64,000 nt of DNA from Atkinsonella hypoxylon (taxonomy: Eukaryota; Ascomycota; Sordariomycetes; Hypocreales; Clavicipitaceae). Each line of letters begins with the position of its first letter. The first letter of the stretch is position 1. The stretch is taken from the NCBI GenBank assembly GCA_000729835.1, contig JFHB01000001.1, forward strand, positions 620,001 to 684,000, in the 5' to 3' direction. The notes beneath the pieces are model-generated. The model had not been told where the DNA came from and searched no databases. It saw only the letters and a program-made list of their open reading frames with translations. The translations under genes were made by a program, and so were the position numbers. Positions 1-9,662 of this stretch are shown in pieces.

Positions 1-59
1 GTTTGCCTGCGTCGTTTGCCCCATCCTGGAACTCGATAAATATAATCGATCACATTTAT

Positions 60-930
60 TTCTTCATTGGATTCGAGCTAGCTTCCGTCCAGTGCGATGT
101 ATGCTCGATATGAGACCAAATTTATTACCAGTCGAACATAAGACGCCAGCAAACACTTTGTGCCAATCCGATTCTTTGCTGTCGCCCAGAACAGCTCCGC
201 GGATAGGATTCGTGACCAGACCACCAACAGAGACGACGAAGATGGTGCCGGTGAAAACCAATTCTCCAGCGAAGGCGAGACCTGTGCCATCAGGGCGCGG
301 TACAAACGACACGTAGGCTCCCGAGCAGAAATCCAACGGGGTCGCAAAGGCAATGTCCGCTCGTGCCAGACGAGGGAAGTCACAAGGTCAGTATCCGTAT
401 ACTCTTCAGAGCACGGACAGCGATGAAGATGGTTACACGGTCAACCTTGTCACTTATTATACCGGAGACAGAAGCCCGAACAGACTCGCGGCGTCGACAA
501 TCGAAAACAGATTTTGCACAGGATTGAGATCCGTGCCGGCATCGAGGGCCTGATCGGGCAAGTAGTCGATGGGCACGAGATGCCACAACTGAAGCAGAAG
601 GAGCCGGCGCAGAGGAGACAAGGTTGAGTTCGTGGAACGGCTTCGTGAGTGCGCCCTATTGACTTTCTCCGATCCAGGGGTTCAGAACGTCTGAACAGCA
701 AGGTTCGTGATTATCAGGAGGGCGAGGACGAGCGACGCGCAGGATCTCATGCCCGAGGGAACCCAAGATGCCGGATGAGCCGACTGACCACGGAGAAGAT
801 TACGCCGGTTATTCTGGATCCTGTAGCGAGGATACTAAAAGCTGCTCCACGCTTATCAATGAATCACCCGTGGATACAGTTCATGGCTATTCAATTATCA
901 GTTGAGCACAGGTGTTTCTGTGCATAAAAG
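60..930 (-). pseudogene. decayed MFS monocarboxylate-type transporter
   Basis: Relic of a fungal MCT/MCH-type major facilitator, readable on the minus strand only by moving between frames. From high to low coordinates I see fragments resembling successive parts of the family: ILATGSRITGVIFSVVSRL near 790-835, then MRSCASLVLALLIITNLAV (about 690-745), then VPIDYLPDQALDAG (about 540-580), FSIVDAASLFGLLSP (about 455-505), SDKVDRVTIFI (about 420-455), and DFCSGAYVSFVP plus VVSVGGLVTNPIRGAVL near 180-330. The last block ends at a stop at position 64. Lesions include a TGA after the first helix block, a one-base loss near 455 (the frame hits TAATAA just after LLSP) and another shift near 370. The 5' end is lost or unreadable beyond about 930. 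The assignment rests on remembered family patterns; the disruption is directly visible. Confidence 0.72.
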
Positions 931-3619
931 CTGCGAGTAGATAATGAAGAATGAGCAGATACCGCAAGTCATTCCCAGAGCAGATCTTCTTTACCTCTTA
1001 CTATTGGTCGGGCTCTACTTAAGTTTAGAAATCCAAAGGCCGGGATCTAGAATTCACGTTGCCATTAAGAGGGCATTCGGGTCGTGGGATATCGAAAACC
1101 ACGGACCTCGTACCACCGCGTACAGATTGTACGCCGAGAATCAAAAAGAAGCCCTGCCGTCTTTTTCCTTTCAAAATGAAGTTCGTCACCAAAACGAAGG
1201 CGTGATGCGGAACCACGCTCTATTGATTCTAGTGTAGGGCTGGCGATGTTGACGGTTTTTCAACCACCTAGGCCGAGCGCTCCTGGATACTGACTTACAC
1301 ACCTCGCCATTACTCACAAACATATTCGATGAAGGGAACAGGTGTGCTGGATAGCAAGTCGCTTCGTCCTTACCCCTGGTCCATGCGATCACATCCTCAG
1401 CATCATCTGACCCTCATTATCCTCTGGAACCACGTCTACAGCCAGAACGAGCGTGGGCCTTGCAGGCAATCTGTGCTGTTGAGTGGCATGTGTTGCAAGA
1501 AGATACAGGCTATTCGGTAATGATGTGGGAGCAAACTTAGCAAGATGCCTCCTATAGAATAATGATACGGATGGTGCCTCTTTGAGAAGAACTTATAGAG
1601 CGCAGAGGGTATACAACTCGGGGCGTAATAAAGACCAGAAGCACTGCTGCGAGTACCACCGCCTTACAAAGCCAGGTGCAGGCTTGCGTAGATGGAGGGA
1701 TGCATGATCTTTCAAGACCGTGTACATAGATCATCAGCACGGCTTGTTGTAGACGGGTGTGATATGGACTAGAAGTCACTCAGCTGACTGAGAGTCTGCT
1801 TTCAGTCAGGCAAAGCCGACAGCCTCTCTCTCGGAAATCGAAACCTGCAGCCTCCACATAGTGTTGTTTGTCGATTTCCCCAACGCCGATCACACGTCCA
1901 TGATTCATCTGATCACCGGCGCGCCAGCTTCAACCCCTACTGGAGCGTCATTACGGAGCGTTTCGTTAGGGAGACAAGGTGGTAGATATCCAAGGTCTAG
2001 GAAGTCTGTAATTATCGTGGATAAAGCATCATATACGGTGAAACGGCAGCGATTAAGCTGAAATTTCCGAGTCTATACTTGCCATATTGAATCCTATTGA
2101 GCAGTTTCATACTGCACCCAAAGTTCTCTATTAGAAGGCACTTGTGACAAGGATATTGTTGACCTAGAATGTAAGTTTAGGGTGGCTTGTCAATAGCCAA
2201 CGTTGCATTGCAGGAGCTCATTTCCGTCTTGCAGATTTGCAATAGGGCCATGCAAGATACAACTTGAAAACTGATGCTATCAAGACTTGCTCAAAATCTA
2301 TACGTCCATCCTACTGCACTAATCGACCGAGCGCTTGTAACCTATTGGCCCATATACTCTGGTCTTCTGCGTCCTTGAGTATCCAGTCGATGTAAGATGC
2401 TGCTGCAGAGAGATGAAAATGTGGGCAATCGCACGGTGGAAAGCGACGAGTCGCGGCGACGGAGGCTTAATTCTTCGGTTCTCAGTAAGGAAGCGGGTGT
2501 GCGTAACGAGCAAGACATGATTCAAGATTACATAGGGAAGGAAGAAATGTCTCCATTTTATAAGCGCTCGGCACGTCGCCTAGAAGTTCAAAAAAAAAGA
2601 TGAAAAATTCTCCGAAAAGTAAGCGCAAGGTATAATGCGTGGGTGTCAAAGCGTTGTGTGGTCGGTCGATCTCAGCTACATCACTATCAGGCATATTCAA
2701 GATTCCCAGTGCAGCTGCTCGGGAGCATATCCTGATATCCTGTGCCAATAGTTAGCTATGCTGATGATAGACTGTGTTACTGTGCCACGTTTCGCAGTGT
2801 CATTCTTGGTTTACCGTCTCCATCTACAGACGCACCTTCGCCAAGATAAGGCCATCTAGATTAAAATGTCTCCGGGACACTATTCCGTACCCGACACACA
2901 AATGCCTGGCAAATGGAGCGGTATCGAACCATGCCGAGAGGACGTGTTCTGAAATCCTTGGCTGCTTATCCCTCCGCAAAAGCCTTCCCCCCCCGCCACC
3001 ACGGTCTCGGCCAACACCCTTTGAGGCATTGCCCATAATTTCCGGCAACGCTAACGTCCGTTGTCTTGACGAAGCTTGGAATCAGATGCAGAAGTGCATG
3101 TTGTACGACCTCGCTTCGTCTCATTTAAGATGGAACAAGACAAAATAGGATTCTACAACGTCGTGTACTCCGCCCGCCTTGCTGTCGTACTACCACTCAC
3201 ACCTATGTCTGGTAGTCAGTACCACCAACAGCACACGCCAAAAATAGCGATTATTGATGTTTCCTGCGCCCTTCCTTACCATGAAGCCCTTGTTTGGTGT
3301 CTAGACTTAGCGTCTGCCTGGAGTCAGTGGCAGCGTTGCTAAAAGCTTGCAACCAACGTGCATATTAGGCCCTAACCCACAGTAGCGTCCAATGAAGGGA
3401 TAGCCCACAAAGCAGAATACGATATGCGTGTTATATCGTTCTATCGTCAATATAGACAATGCTTTAGCTTCCAAGCACCTTCCACGGAGTCGGCCGAAGT
3501 CCGACTTGGGATGGGCCACATACCGAGATATATAATACGTGTTGCCCGTTGTATCCCCCATCCGTAATGCAATCTAGCCCCTCCTTCAGCAGAAAAGGGA
3601 AAAAAAAATCAAAGCTGTC
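931..3619. other. gene-poor stretch, no supported gene
   Basis: Only short frames under about 125 codons occur on either strand, without recognisable motifs or consistent splice structure. A minus-strand frame at 1552-1779 has one hydrophobic run but nothing else. The stretch lies between a dead transporter and an intact P450, so it may be old decayed sequence. I cannot name any part of it. Confidence 0.6.
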
Positions 3620-5262
3620 ATGCTCTTAATTCTGGTAGCCATCTGCGTGCTCATCACGACATTGGGTGCTCGTGAGGTTCTCCTCAAATGGCATCGATGC
3701 ATGAAAAGGAGCCGCATGGGCTGTTTGCCCCCAAAACAATACCCCCATCGACTGCCCTGGATCCTAGATCCTTGGGGCCAAGATTTCCAGGTTGCAAAGT
3801 TTCAAGCACTAATGACAGGGCGTTTCAGCCGCTTCTACACGAACCTATTCTCTCAACACGGACGAACATTCGCGCAAAGGACACCGAACGGACAAATGAT
3901 TAGTACAATAGAAACAGACAACTTCCGTACAGTACTTGCGTTGAAGTTTGATGACTACAACAAGGAACCCGTTCGATCCAAGGCTGTCTTGCAATTTCTC
4001 GGGCTTGGAGTCTTCACTAAGGACGGGGCGAGTTGGCAGCACTCGCGGGAGTTGCTGAAACCTCTCTTCAAGCGTGCGAAACTAAGCGACGTAGAACGCT
4101 TCAAGATACATGTTGATCGAATGCTACAACTGATTCCTCGAGACGGACGAACTGTGGATTTGGCGCCGCTGCTTGGAAAGTTGGTATGTCTCAAGTACAG
4201 CGCATTCAAGCTTATATGAGCAACCCACCGCTTCACTCAAAGATGAAATCCATCCGTTTCTGAACCCTGAAACTAATCCGCGAGTAGTTCCTGGATAGCG
4301 GTACGGAGTTCACCTTTGGAGAGTGTTTTGGGGCTCTGAATGACCATGGTGGTCAAGGAGAAGAATTGCTCGCAGCTTGCCATGAGTCCTTGATTGGGAT
4401 AAGCAAGCGCAGACACGCGACGAGTAATTTTGGTCTTTTGTTTGACAAGTCGTTTGATCAAAATGTCAACAAGGTCCACGCATTTGTTGATCGCCAGGTC
4501 GGTCGCGCTCTTGCCGCGGCGGAACCAAGAGATATTGACGCAGAGAAACTAATAAACGGTGGTGGCCAGCGGTACGTGCTCCTCGATGAAGCAGCCAAGC
4601 ACATACGTGACCCAACACAGTTGAGGTATGAGATGATGAATGTGTTCCTTCCGGCTTTTGAAAGCACTTCCGTTGTCATGTCCAACGCTCTTTTTCACAT
4701 TGCGCGCGATACGGAGATATGGGCAGACCTTCGGCGGCAGGCCATTGCTTTGGGAGACCAACCGCTTACCTTTGATCTGCTGAAGTCGTTGCCGTCGTTC
4801 CGGTATGTATGGTTAGAGTCACTTCGACTCCATGGGTCTTCTGGCCGGCTGCAGCGCACGGCAACCTGCGACACTATTCTTCCTCGCGGAGGAGGTCCCG
4901 ATGGATGCAGTCCCGTTTTTGTGCCTCGAGGCACTCAAGTTTCTCTTGACCTATCCTCCCATCTAAATAACCCAGAAATTTGGGGCGATGATGCCGGCAG
5001 GTTTCGGCCTAGCAGGTTTGAAGGCAGATTCACGAAATGGGACTTCGTGCCCTTTTCGGGAGGTCCCAGAATCTGCCCAGCGCAACAGCAGGTTATAACA
5101 CAATCAGTCTACCTGCTCGTGAGGCTGGTTCAGGAATTTGAGATGATAGAGAATCGGGATCCATGTTTGGAATATGTTGAGAAACTCAAGATTATGATTG
5201 AAAGCAGAAATGGAGTGCAGGTGGCCCTGCATGAGTGCAGAAATATTCCAAGACCAGTATGA
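3620..5262 (+). CDS. cytochrome P450, CYP52-clan-like
   Basis: Two exons, 3620-4183 and 4288-5262, give 513 residues; the intron has a GTATGT donor and TAG acceptor and leaves phase 0. Residues 1-20 form an ER anchor, followed by a basic stretch and a Pro-rich hinge (GCLPPKQYPHR). The exon junction restores FLDSGTEFTFGE, close to the DSATEFLFGES pattern of CYP52 fatty-acid/alkane hydroxylases. The K-helix ExxR is ESLR at about 365-368. The haem loop is PFSGGPRICPAQ with Cys at about 451. Two departures stand out: the I-helix reads AFESTS (about 311) instead of AGxDTT, and the haem loop ends Cys-Pro-Ala where the family has Cys-x-Gly. Terminal hydroxylation of fatty acids or alkanes is the family expectation, not shown here. 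The frame is open, so it is probably a working gene. Confidence 0.86.
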
Positions 5263-5434
5263 AACGAGTATATATATCGGACAACGACCGTCAAATAACA
5301 ACACGAGAGTAGTTGGGGGTTATTTGTATCGATCTAGTACTGGGAGAGATCTGTGGAAGTCAATGTCTTTCTTTGGATGGCAGATCGGGCTGATCAAGGG
5401 AAGTGGTCACTACGCTGTGCATTGCGAGCATCTA

Positions 5435-5454
5435 GTACCTACCTAGGTAGGTAC
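5435..5454. repeat. perfect 20-bp palindrome
   Basis: GTACCTACCTAGGTAGGTAC reads the same on both strands. Related imperfect ACCTAGGT-centred motifs recur at 63161-63180 and 63366-63394. It sits about 170 bp downstream of the CYP52-like stop codon. Function unknown. Confidence 0.8.
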
Positions 5455-5869
5455 ATAGTAACTATCAAAATACTAACTACTTAGCACTTGTCTTGACGTG
5501 GTCTAATGACGCGGGAGTTGATCCACTTTTATTTGTCCCTGCTTATGAGTCAACATGACAGGAATTTTTCTCTAGGAGGAGTACGTGCGCGTAAGATATA
5601 TGGCGCGCCAAATTATACGGCTAAGTGTTGCTTAATTATTGTCTACAGATTTATAGTCCCTAGCATGCATATAACTAATTAGTTTTTAAGGAGAATATAT
5701 CATATATATAGCGCGCAAGCTGTGTAGACAACTTACTTGTATCATCCTAACAGACCAATCAGCTTCAGCTGAACATCCCTCAGGCTAGCGCGAAAAATGG
5801 AGCAGCAATCTGACCACTAGTGGTGCCAACCTCAGAAGAAGCTCCTCTACGGAGTACGTCATTACTACA

Positions 5870-5932
5870 TGTAGTCGGTAGTCTGTAGTCGGTAGTCTGT
5901 CACTTGTCACTTGTCACTTGGCACTTGGCAAG
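5870..5932. repeat. short tandem repeats
   Basis: Two copies of a GTAGTCGGTAGTCT-type unit are followed directly by about four copies of CACTTGT/CACTTGG. Both are small local expansions in noncoding DNA. Confidence 0.75.
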
Positions 5933-6455
5933 TCCCCTCCTGCCCCGCGATGCTGCTGGAAATGCGGAGGCGCCTAGCCAAGTTACCAATTTACAGTGCG
6001 AACCTGCCTCATTCTCTGCTGGCGGGAGAGAGCAGTACCTGCTCAGCAGCCTGCGGGTCGCTATGAAAGTCTGGTGACCTCACGCGCCAGCAGCCACTCA
6101 CCATGTGCTGCGTACAGAAGAGTCCGGTCAAGTGCCAATTTTGACTGACGTGGGATCGCAGCTTCATTGCACTCCTCTTTTCATCTTGCTCTTCTACATC
6201 AAAAGCTTGCCCTTTGTAACGCACCCGACTTATTGCCTGCCACCGTTTTCGGGATTGCGCCGCCGCACATCTCCCTTATTCACTCAACTCACTCCCAAGG
6301 CGGCTGTTACCGAGCTTCTCTGAGGGCTAGCGTTGTATGGTTGACAACGGCCGACCCCAATCGTCGGACGACGACTCACAGCAGCGCAAGACTTGCTGCA
6401 ATACGTTACTTACGGACCTTGGATCGCAAGAGCTAGGCTCGTTGACCACGCCAAG

Positions 6456-7702
6456 ATGTCTCAAGGACCACGTCCGACTTTCATAAATCTCCCGCCGCCA
6501 GGGTCCAACCCAGATACTCCGTCTGAGATGCCGTATGTTTACCTTTGCTATTGCTTAATGCAGCGCCAATGTGTCTGTGAGCTGCGAATCGTTCATGGAA
6601 GGACAGCTCAGCTAAACTTGTTGAGGGGGAAACTAGAGGAACTCCTACTAGTACCACGACATCACTTTCTGCCCTTTCGACGACCGCCATCAAGGATGGC
6701 CACCGAGGTCACTTTGCCTCAGGGCTCCTCGGGCGCGGACATCAGCATCACCCTTCAACCACCAGCCTTGAAGCAGAGCGCGCCGACCGTATATCACGAT
6801 TAGCTGGCCTTGAGCGAGTCTCAACACTTCGAGCTGGCCCTGGAGAAGCTGCAGCGGGTGCCTCCGCTGGGGGCCCGTCATCCGTTTCGCCCCAGACCAC
6901 CCCAACTTCGACGACCGGGGGAGGCTTCCCTCCAAATTTTCCCAGCACTCATAACCTGACACCTTCTTATTTTGACAGTAATGGCCAGCCTGTCGCTGTT
7001 ACAAAGATTAGTACCGTAGGATCTGCCAGCGCCACGGAGAGTCACCCTGGAGATGATGGCAGAACCACAGCTGGGGATCATGAGGAAGACATGCTCAGCA
7101 CTGATACCAACTACCGTGAGGCTGAGTCTGTCATTAGTACGGGTGCTGATCAAGATGCTATGGATGAAGATATGGATATGATGGCCACGCGCTCTGTTGG
7201 TGGATATGAAGATCGCATGAGTGACGATGGCTCTGCCTCACTCGTCGGCTTTGGTGAGGGCGCTGGAAGCACTGTTTCGGGCCCAATCTATCATCGACGT
7301 CCTCCGCCTGGTGCCTCTGCTGCCTACCCGGCTTGGAATTTAGAACGAACAAATTCTAGCATGAGCGACTCCCGCAGGGATAGGGACGTCTTGATGGGTG
7401 GAAATGATACCCAAATGAGCGCCTCTGCTATCCAAGATAGGCGAGATCCCCGCATGATGGACGGTGTGGCTGCTGACCCTCCTCATCATGATGTGCTTAC
7501 AGAGCAAGATAACTTTGTCAATACAACTTTTCGAGGACCGGTGCCAACTGGAGTTCAACAAAACAGAGAAGCCGCCGAAAGAATTATACAAACGTTAGAC
7601 AGCGGTGAGAATCGGGCTGCGCCGTCAGGTTTGGGTAGCCCTGGCGCAGGCGGACAACCTCTTGGGAAGTTCTACTTCGAAGCAGATAAAGGAAGGGATT
7701 GA
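6456..7702 (+). CDS. uncharacterised acidic low-complexity protein
   Basis: Proposed exons 6456-6532 and 6607-7702, 390 residues. The first exon reads MSQGPRPTFINLPPPG and ends at a GTATGT donor. I chose the CAG acceptor at 6604-6606 because it is the only nearby one that joins exon 1 to the long downstream frame; the closer CAG at 6561-6563 runs into TAA. The body is Ser/Thr/Gly/Asp-rich, with an RISRLAGLERV segment, then DSNGQPVAVTKISTVGSAS, an acidic stretch with ASLVGFGEGAGSTVSGPIYH, and a C-terminal VDGVAAD segment. No enzyme motif, signal peptide or membrane segment is visible. It resembles a conserved fungal protein I cannot name. The 5' splice is the weakest part of the model. Confidence 0.62.
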
Positions 7703-8229
7703 GTCATCAATTTTTTCAGTGTAATATGACAAGAGTTCGTTGATGTACGGAGGCAATTTGCTGAGCTATGTAGTGGTCACATACTGTTGGAATTTGTCGA
7801 GTTACCTGCGACGAGTGTATGAGTTTGTGTTTGGCTCGCGTCTTTATTGTGGGCGATCATTGTGCAGTGATGGACGTTAAAAACACAAGAAAAAACTGAA
7901 AAAACTGGTTAAAACGTGATTCATATTCATAATTAACGCAGATCTATAAATTGACATGGATAGATCATAGATCAGCATGGGATGACGGGTAGGTCGCACG
8001 ATCCATGTGACGTCTCGAGTCAATGACTTTCTAATATAAAAAATAAGAATAAGAATAAGAATAAGAATAAAAAGCCCAAAAAGCTCAGTCAGACATTAAC
8101 TACCGCTGTAGTCCATTGCACCAATTCTACCTGCTCATCGATAACCACAAAAGGTTCTTGTACACGAATACCAAGAACCTCATTGGGCGACGCCGTGCTA
8201 CTGCGCGTCGTCGCCGTTTCCTGTCCGTC
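7703..8229. other. intergenic region with AATAAG microsatellite
   Basis: Downstream region of the preceding gene. It contains a run of AATAAG-type hexamers at about 8040-8072 just before the PARG relic. No gene seen. Confidence 0.6.
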
Positions 8230-8800
8230 GAGGTCCCCAATTGGCCTGCGAGCTATGCGACACCCTCGAAGCAGCGTCGCAGCTGTACTTTTCGACACGT
8301 CCGCCGTCGAGAGTGGCAGTCCTGAACATGGCGTCGCCGCTGCGACCAGGCGGGGGTGTTCTCACGAGCGCAAATTCGCAGGAGGAGTTCTACCGACGTC
8401 CGGAGGTGGGAGGGGTGTATGCGCAGCATGTTCTGGTGCTGAGAAGCTGGGATTCTTCGGCGAGGGATCTGCGTAGGGAGGAGCGGTTCTTCGTGGACGT
8501 GCAGGGGACGTACGCTAAGTAGTTGGATAAGGAGATGGTGGTGAGGAAGATAAGGGGCCTGGGGATGTGGACCGTATGGGAATCTAGTTGGTGAGATTGC
8601 GAGAGCTTGGAAAGGGCGTTGTGTGGCGGGAATAGAGGTAGACGCGATGGAGAGGGATGGAGAGGGATGGAGAGGGATGGGAGGGATTGGAAATTGTGTT
8701 TGCAATCAAGGACCCTCGAATGGCGAGGGCTTTTGAGAAGGAGTTTGGAGAAGCTGTGACGAAGGAGGATGGGCGTGGTCTGGGTCAAGTACATGGTGAT
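8230..8800 (+). pseudogene. decayed microbial-type PARG domain gene
   Basis: Relic of a microbial-type poly(ADP-ribose) glycohydrolase domain protein (TIGR02452-like, macrodomain fold). In one frame from 8241 I read ASQLYFSTRPPSRVAVLNM and then the ADP-ribose loop SPLRPGGGVLTSANSQEEF, the PGGG...QEE signature of the family. The next residues jump straight to YRRPEVGGVYAQHVLVLRSWD, suggesting loss of the segment that normally follows QEEF. A TAG at 8521-8523 ends the frame, yet LDKEMVVRKIRG continues after it in the same frame. GNLVGEIARAWKG (about 8580-8620) lies in another frame, and WEGLEIVFAIKDPRMARAF (about 8687-8740) in a third, after a GAGAGGGAT repeat at 8648-8682. At least one stop and two frameshifts make it inactive. 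Confidence 0.75.
8648..8682. repeat. GAGAGGGATG tandem repeat
   Basis: Three to four copies of a ten-base GGAGAGGGAT unit lie inside the PARG relic and coincide with a change of reading frame, so repeat slippage may have caused one of the breaks. Confidence 0.75.
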
Positions 8801-9662
8801 GAGGAGGAGGAGAAGGAGGAGACGGACTCTTGGAGCAAGGATGAACCATTGTCATGTGATAGTTGTGAATGCGACGTGAATTCTAGAATCATTATCATAT
8901 GTCCCTTACAAAGAGACGTTGAAACTATCCAGTTGCTAGTATGTACGAGAGTGTCAGTATCTTGGAAATCTTTATGCTGCCACTCTCCACAACCGTGTCC
9001 CGTCTGCGAAGCATCAAAGACGCTTCATGAGACGCCAGGCAAGCATCATGATACGCAAACCCGTTGACAACGGTGAATGTTGAAAAAAAAGGGGGGGGCC
9101 GTGATGCGATCTAACTGCAGGAGTCGCCTGGATAGGTTTCCAAGCTACCTAGGAATTGCTGTCCATCAGACTTGGTATCAGCACAGAAATGAGATAACGT
9201 CAAACCTCCACCTCGACCCTTGGACAAGGGACTGCTCTGAAAAGAAATATGCAAGCATGCAGAAGATACCAAGTCGCTAATAATGCCGAACCGTGGCCAC
9301 CTCCAACCCGCGTGTGCGAAAAATTCTTTAAAATGAGTATATAGAAGAAAAAAGTGCCGTGAGTAAATGCTCTCTTCTGGCAAGTCAAATTCAGCCCTCT
9401 AGACCATCTGCTACGGATGCGAGAAAAGTAGAACTGAATGGAAGCGGTAAGGGAACAGAAAAGATATTCGCATGCATGTTCATGAGGCTCTGTAACGGTC
9501 CGTTTGTAGCCATTGCGGAGAGCGATGGGAAAATGCTAGATCGAAAACAGATTAAACGTATTGTAGACCGTGCTGCTTGACAAACCTGAACAGTCATCTG
9601 AGAATCCATCCCCGGGTTTGTCCAGACTGGCCGGCGATAAGTTTTGAAAAGAAACGGTTGTG
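8801..9662. other. intergenic, no supported gene
   Basis: Only short frames are present. It holds a homopolymer step (A8G7) at about 9082-9099. The end near 9663 is the 3' side of the Zn2Cys6 regulator. Confidence 0.55.

Larger units (their letters stand above)
5263..6455. other. intergenic region with AT-rich islet and palindrome
   Basis: No gene seen. It holds a perfect 20-bp palindrome at 5435-5454, an AT-rich islet at about 5590-5740 with GCGC-containing edges, a TACGGAGTA copy at 5848-5856 and short tandem repeats at 5870-5932. The last few hundred bases are presumably the promoter and leader of the gene starting at 6456. Confidence 0.6.

Noticed and set aside
6533..6563. Short 31-bp intron ending at the nearer CAG in the 6456 gene
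   Set aside because: It leads to TAA within 16 codons and would require a frameshift; the later acceptor at 6606 keeps the frame.
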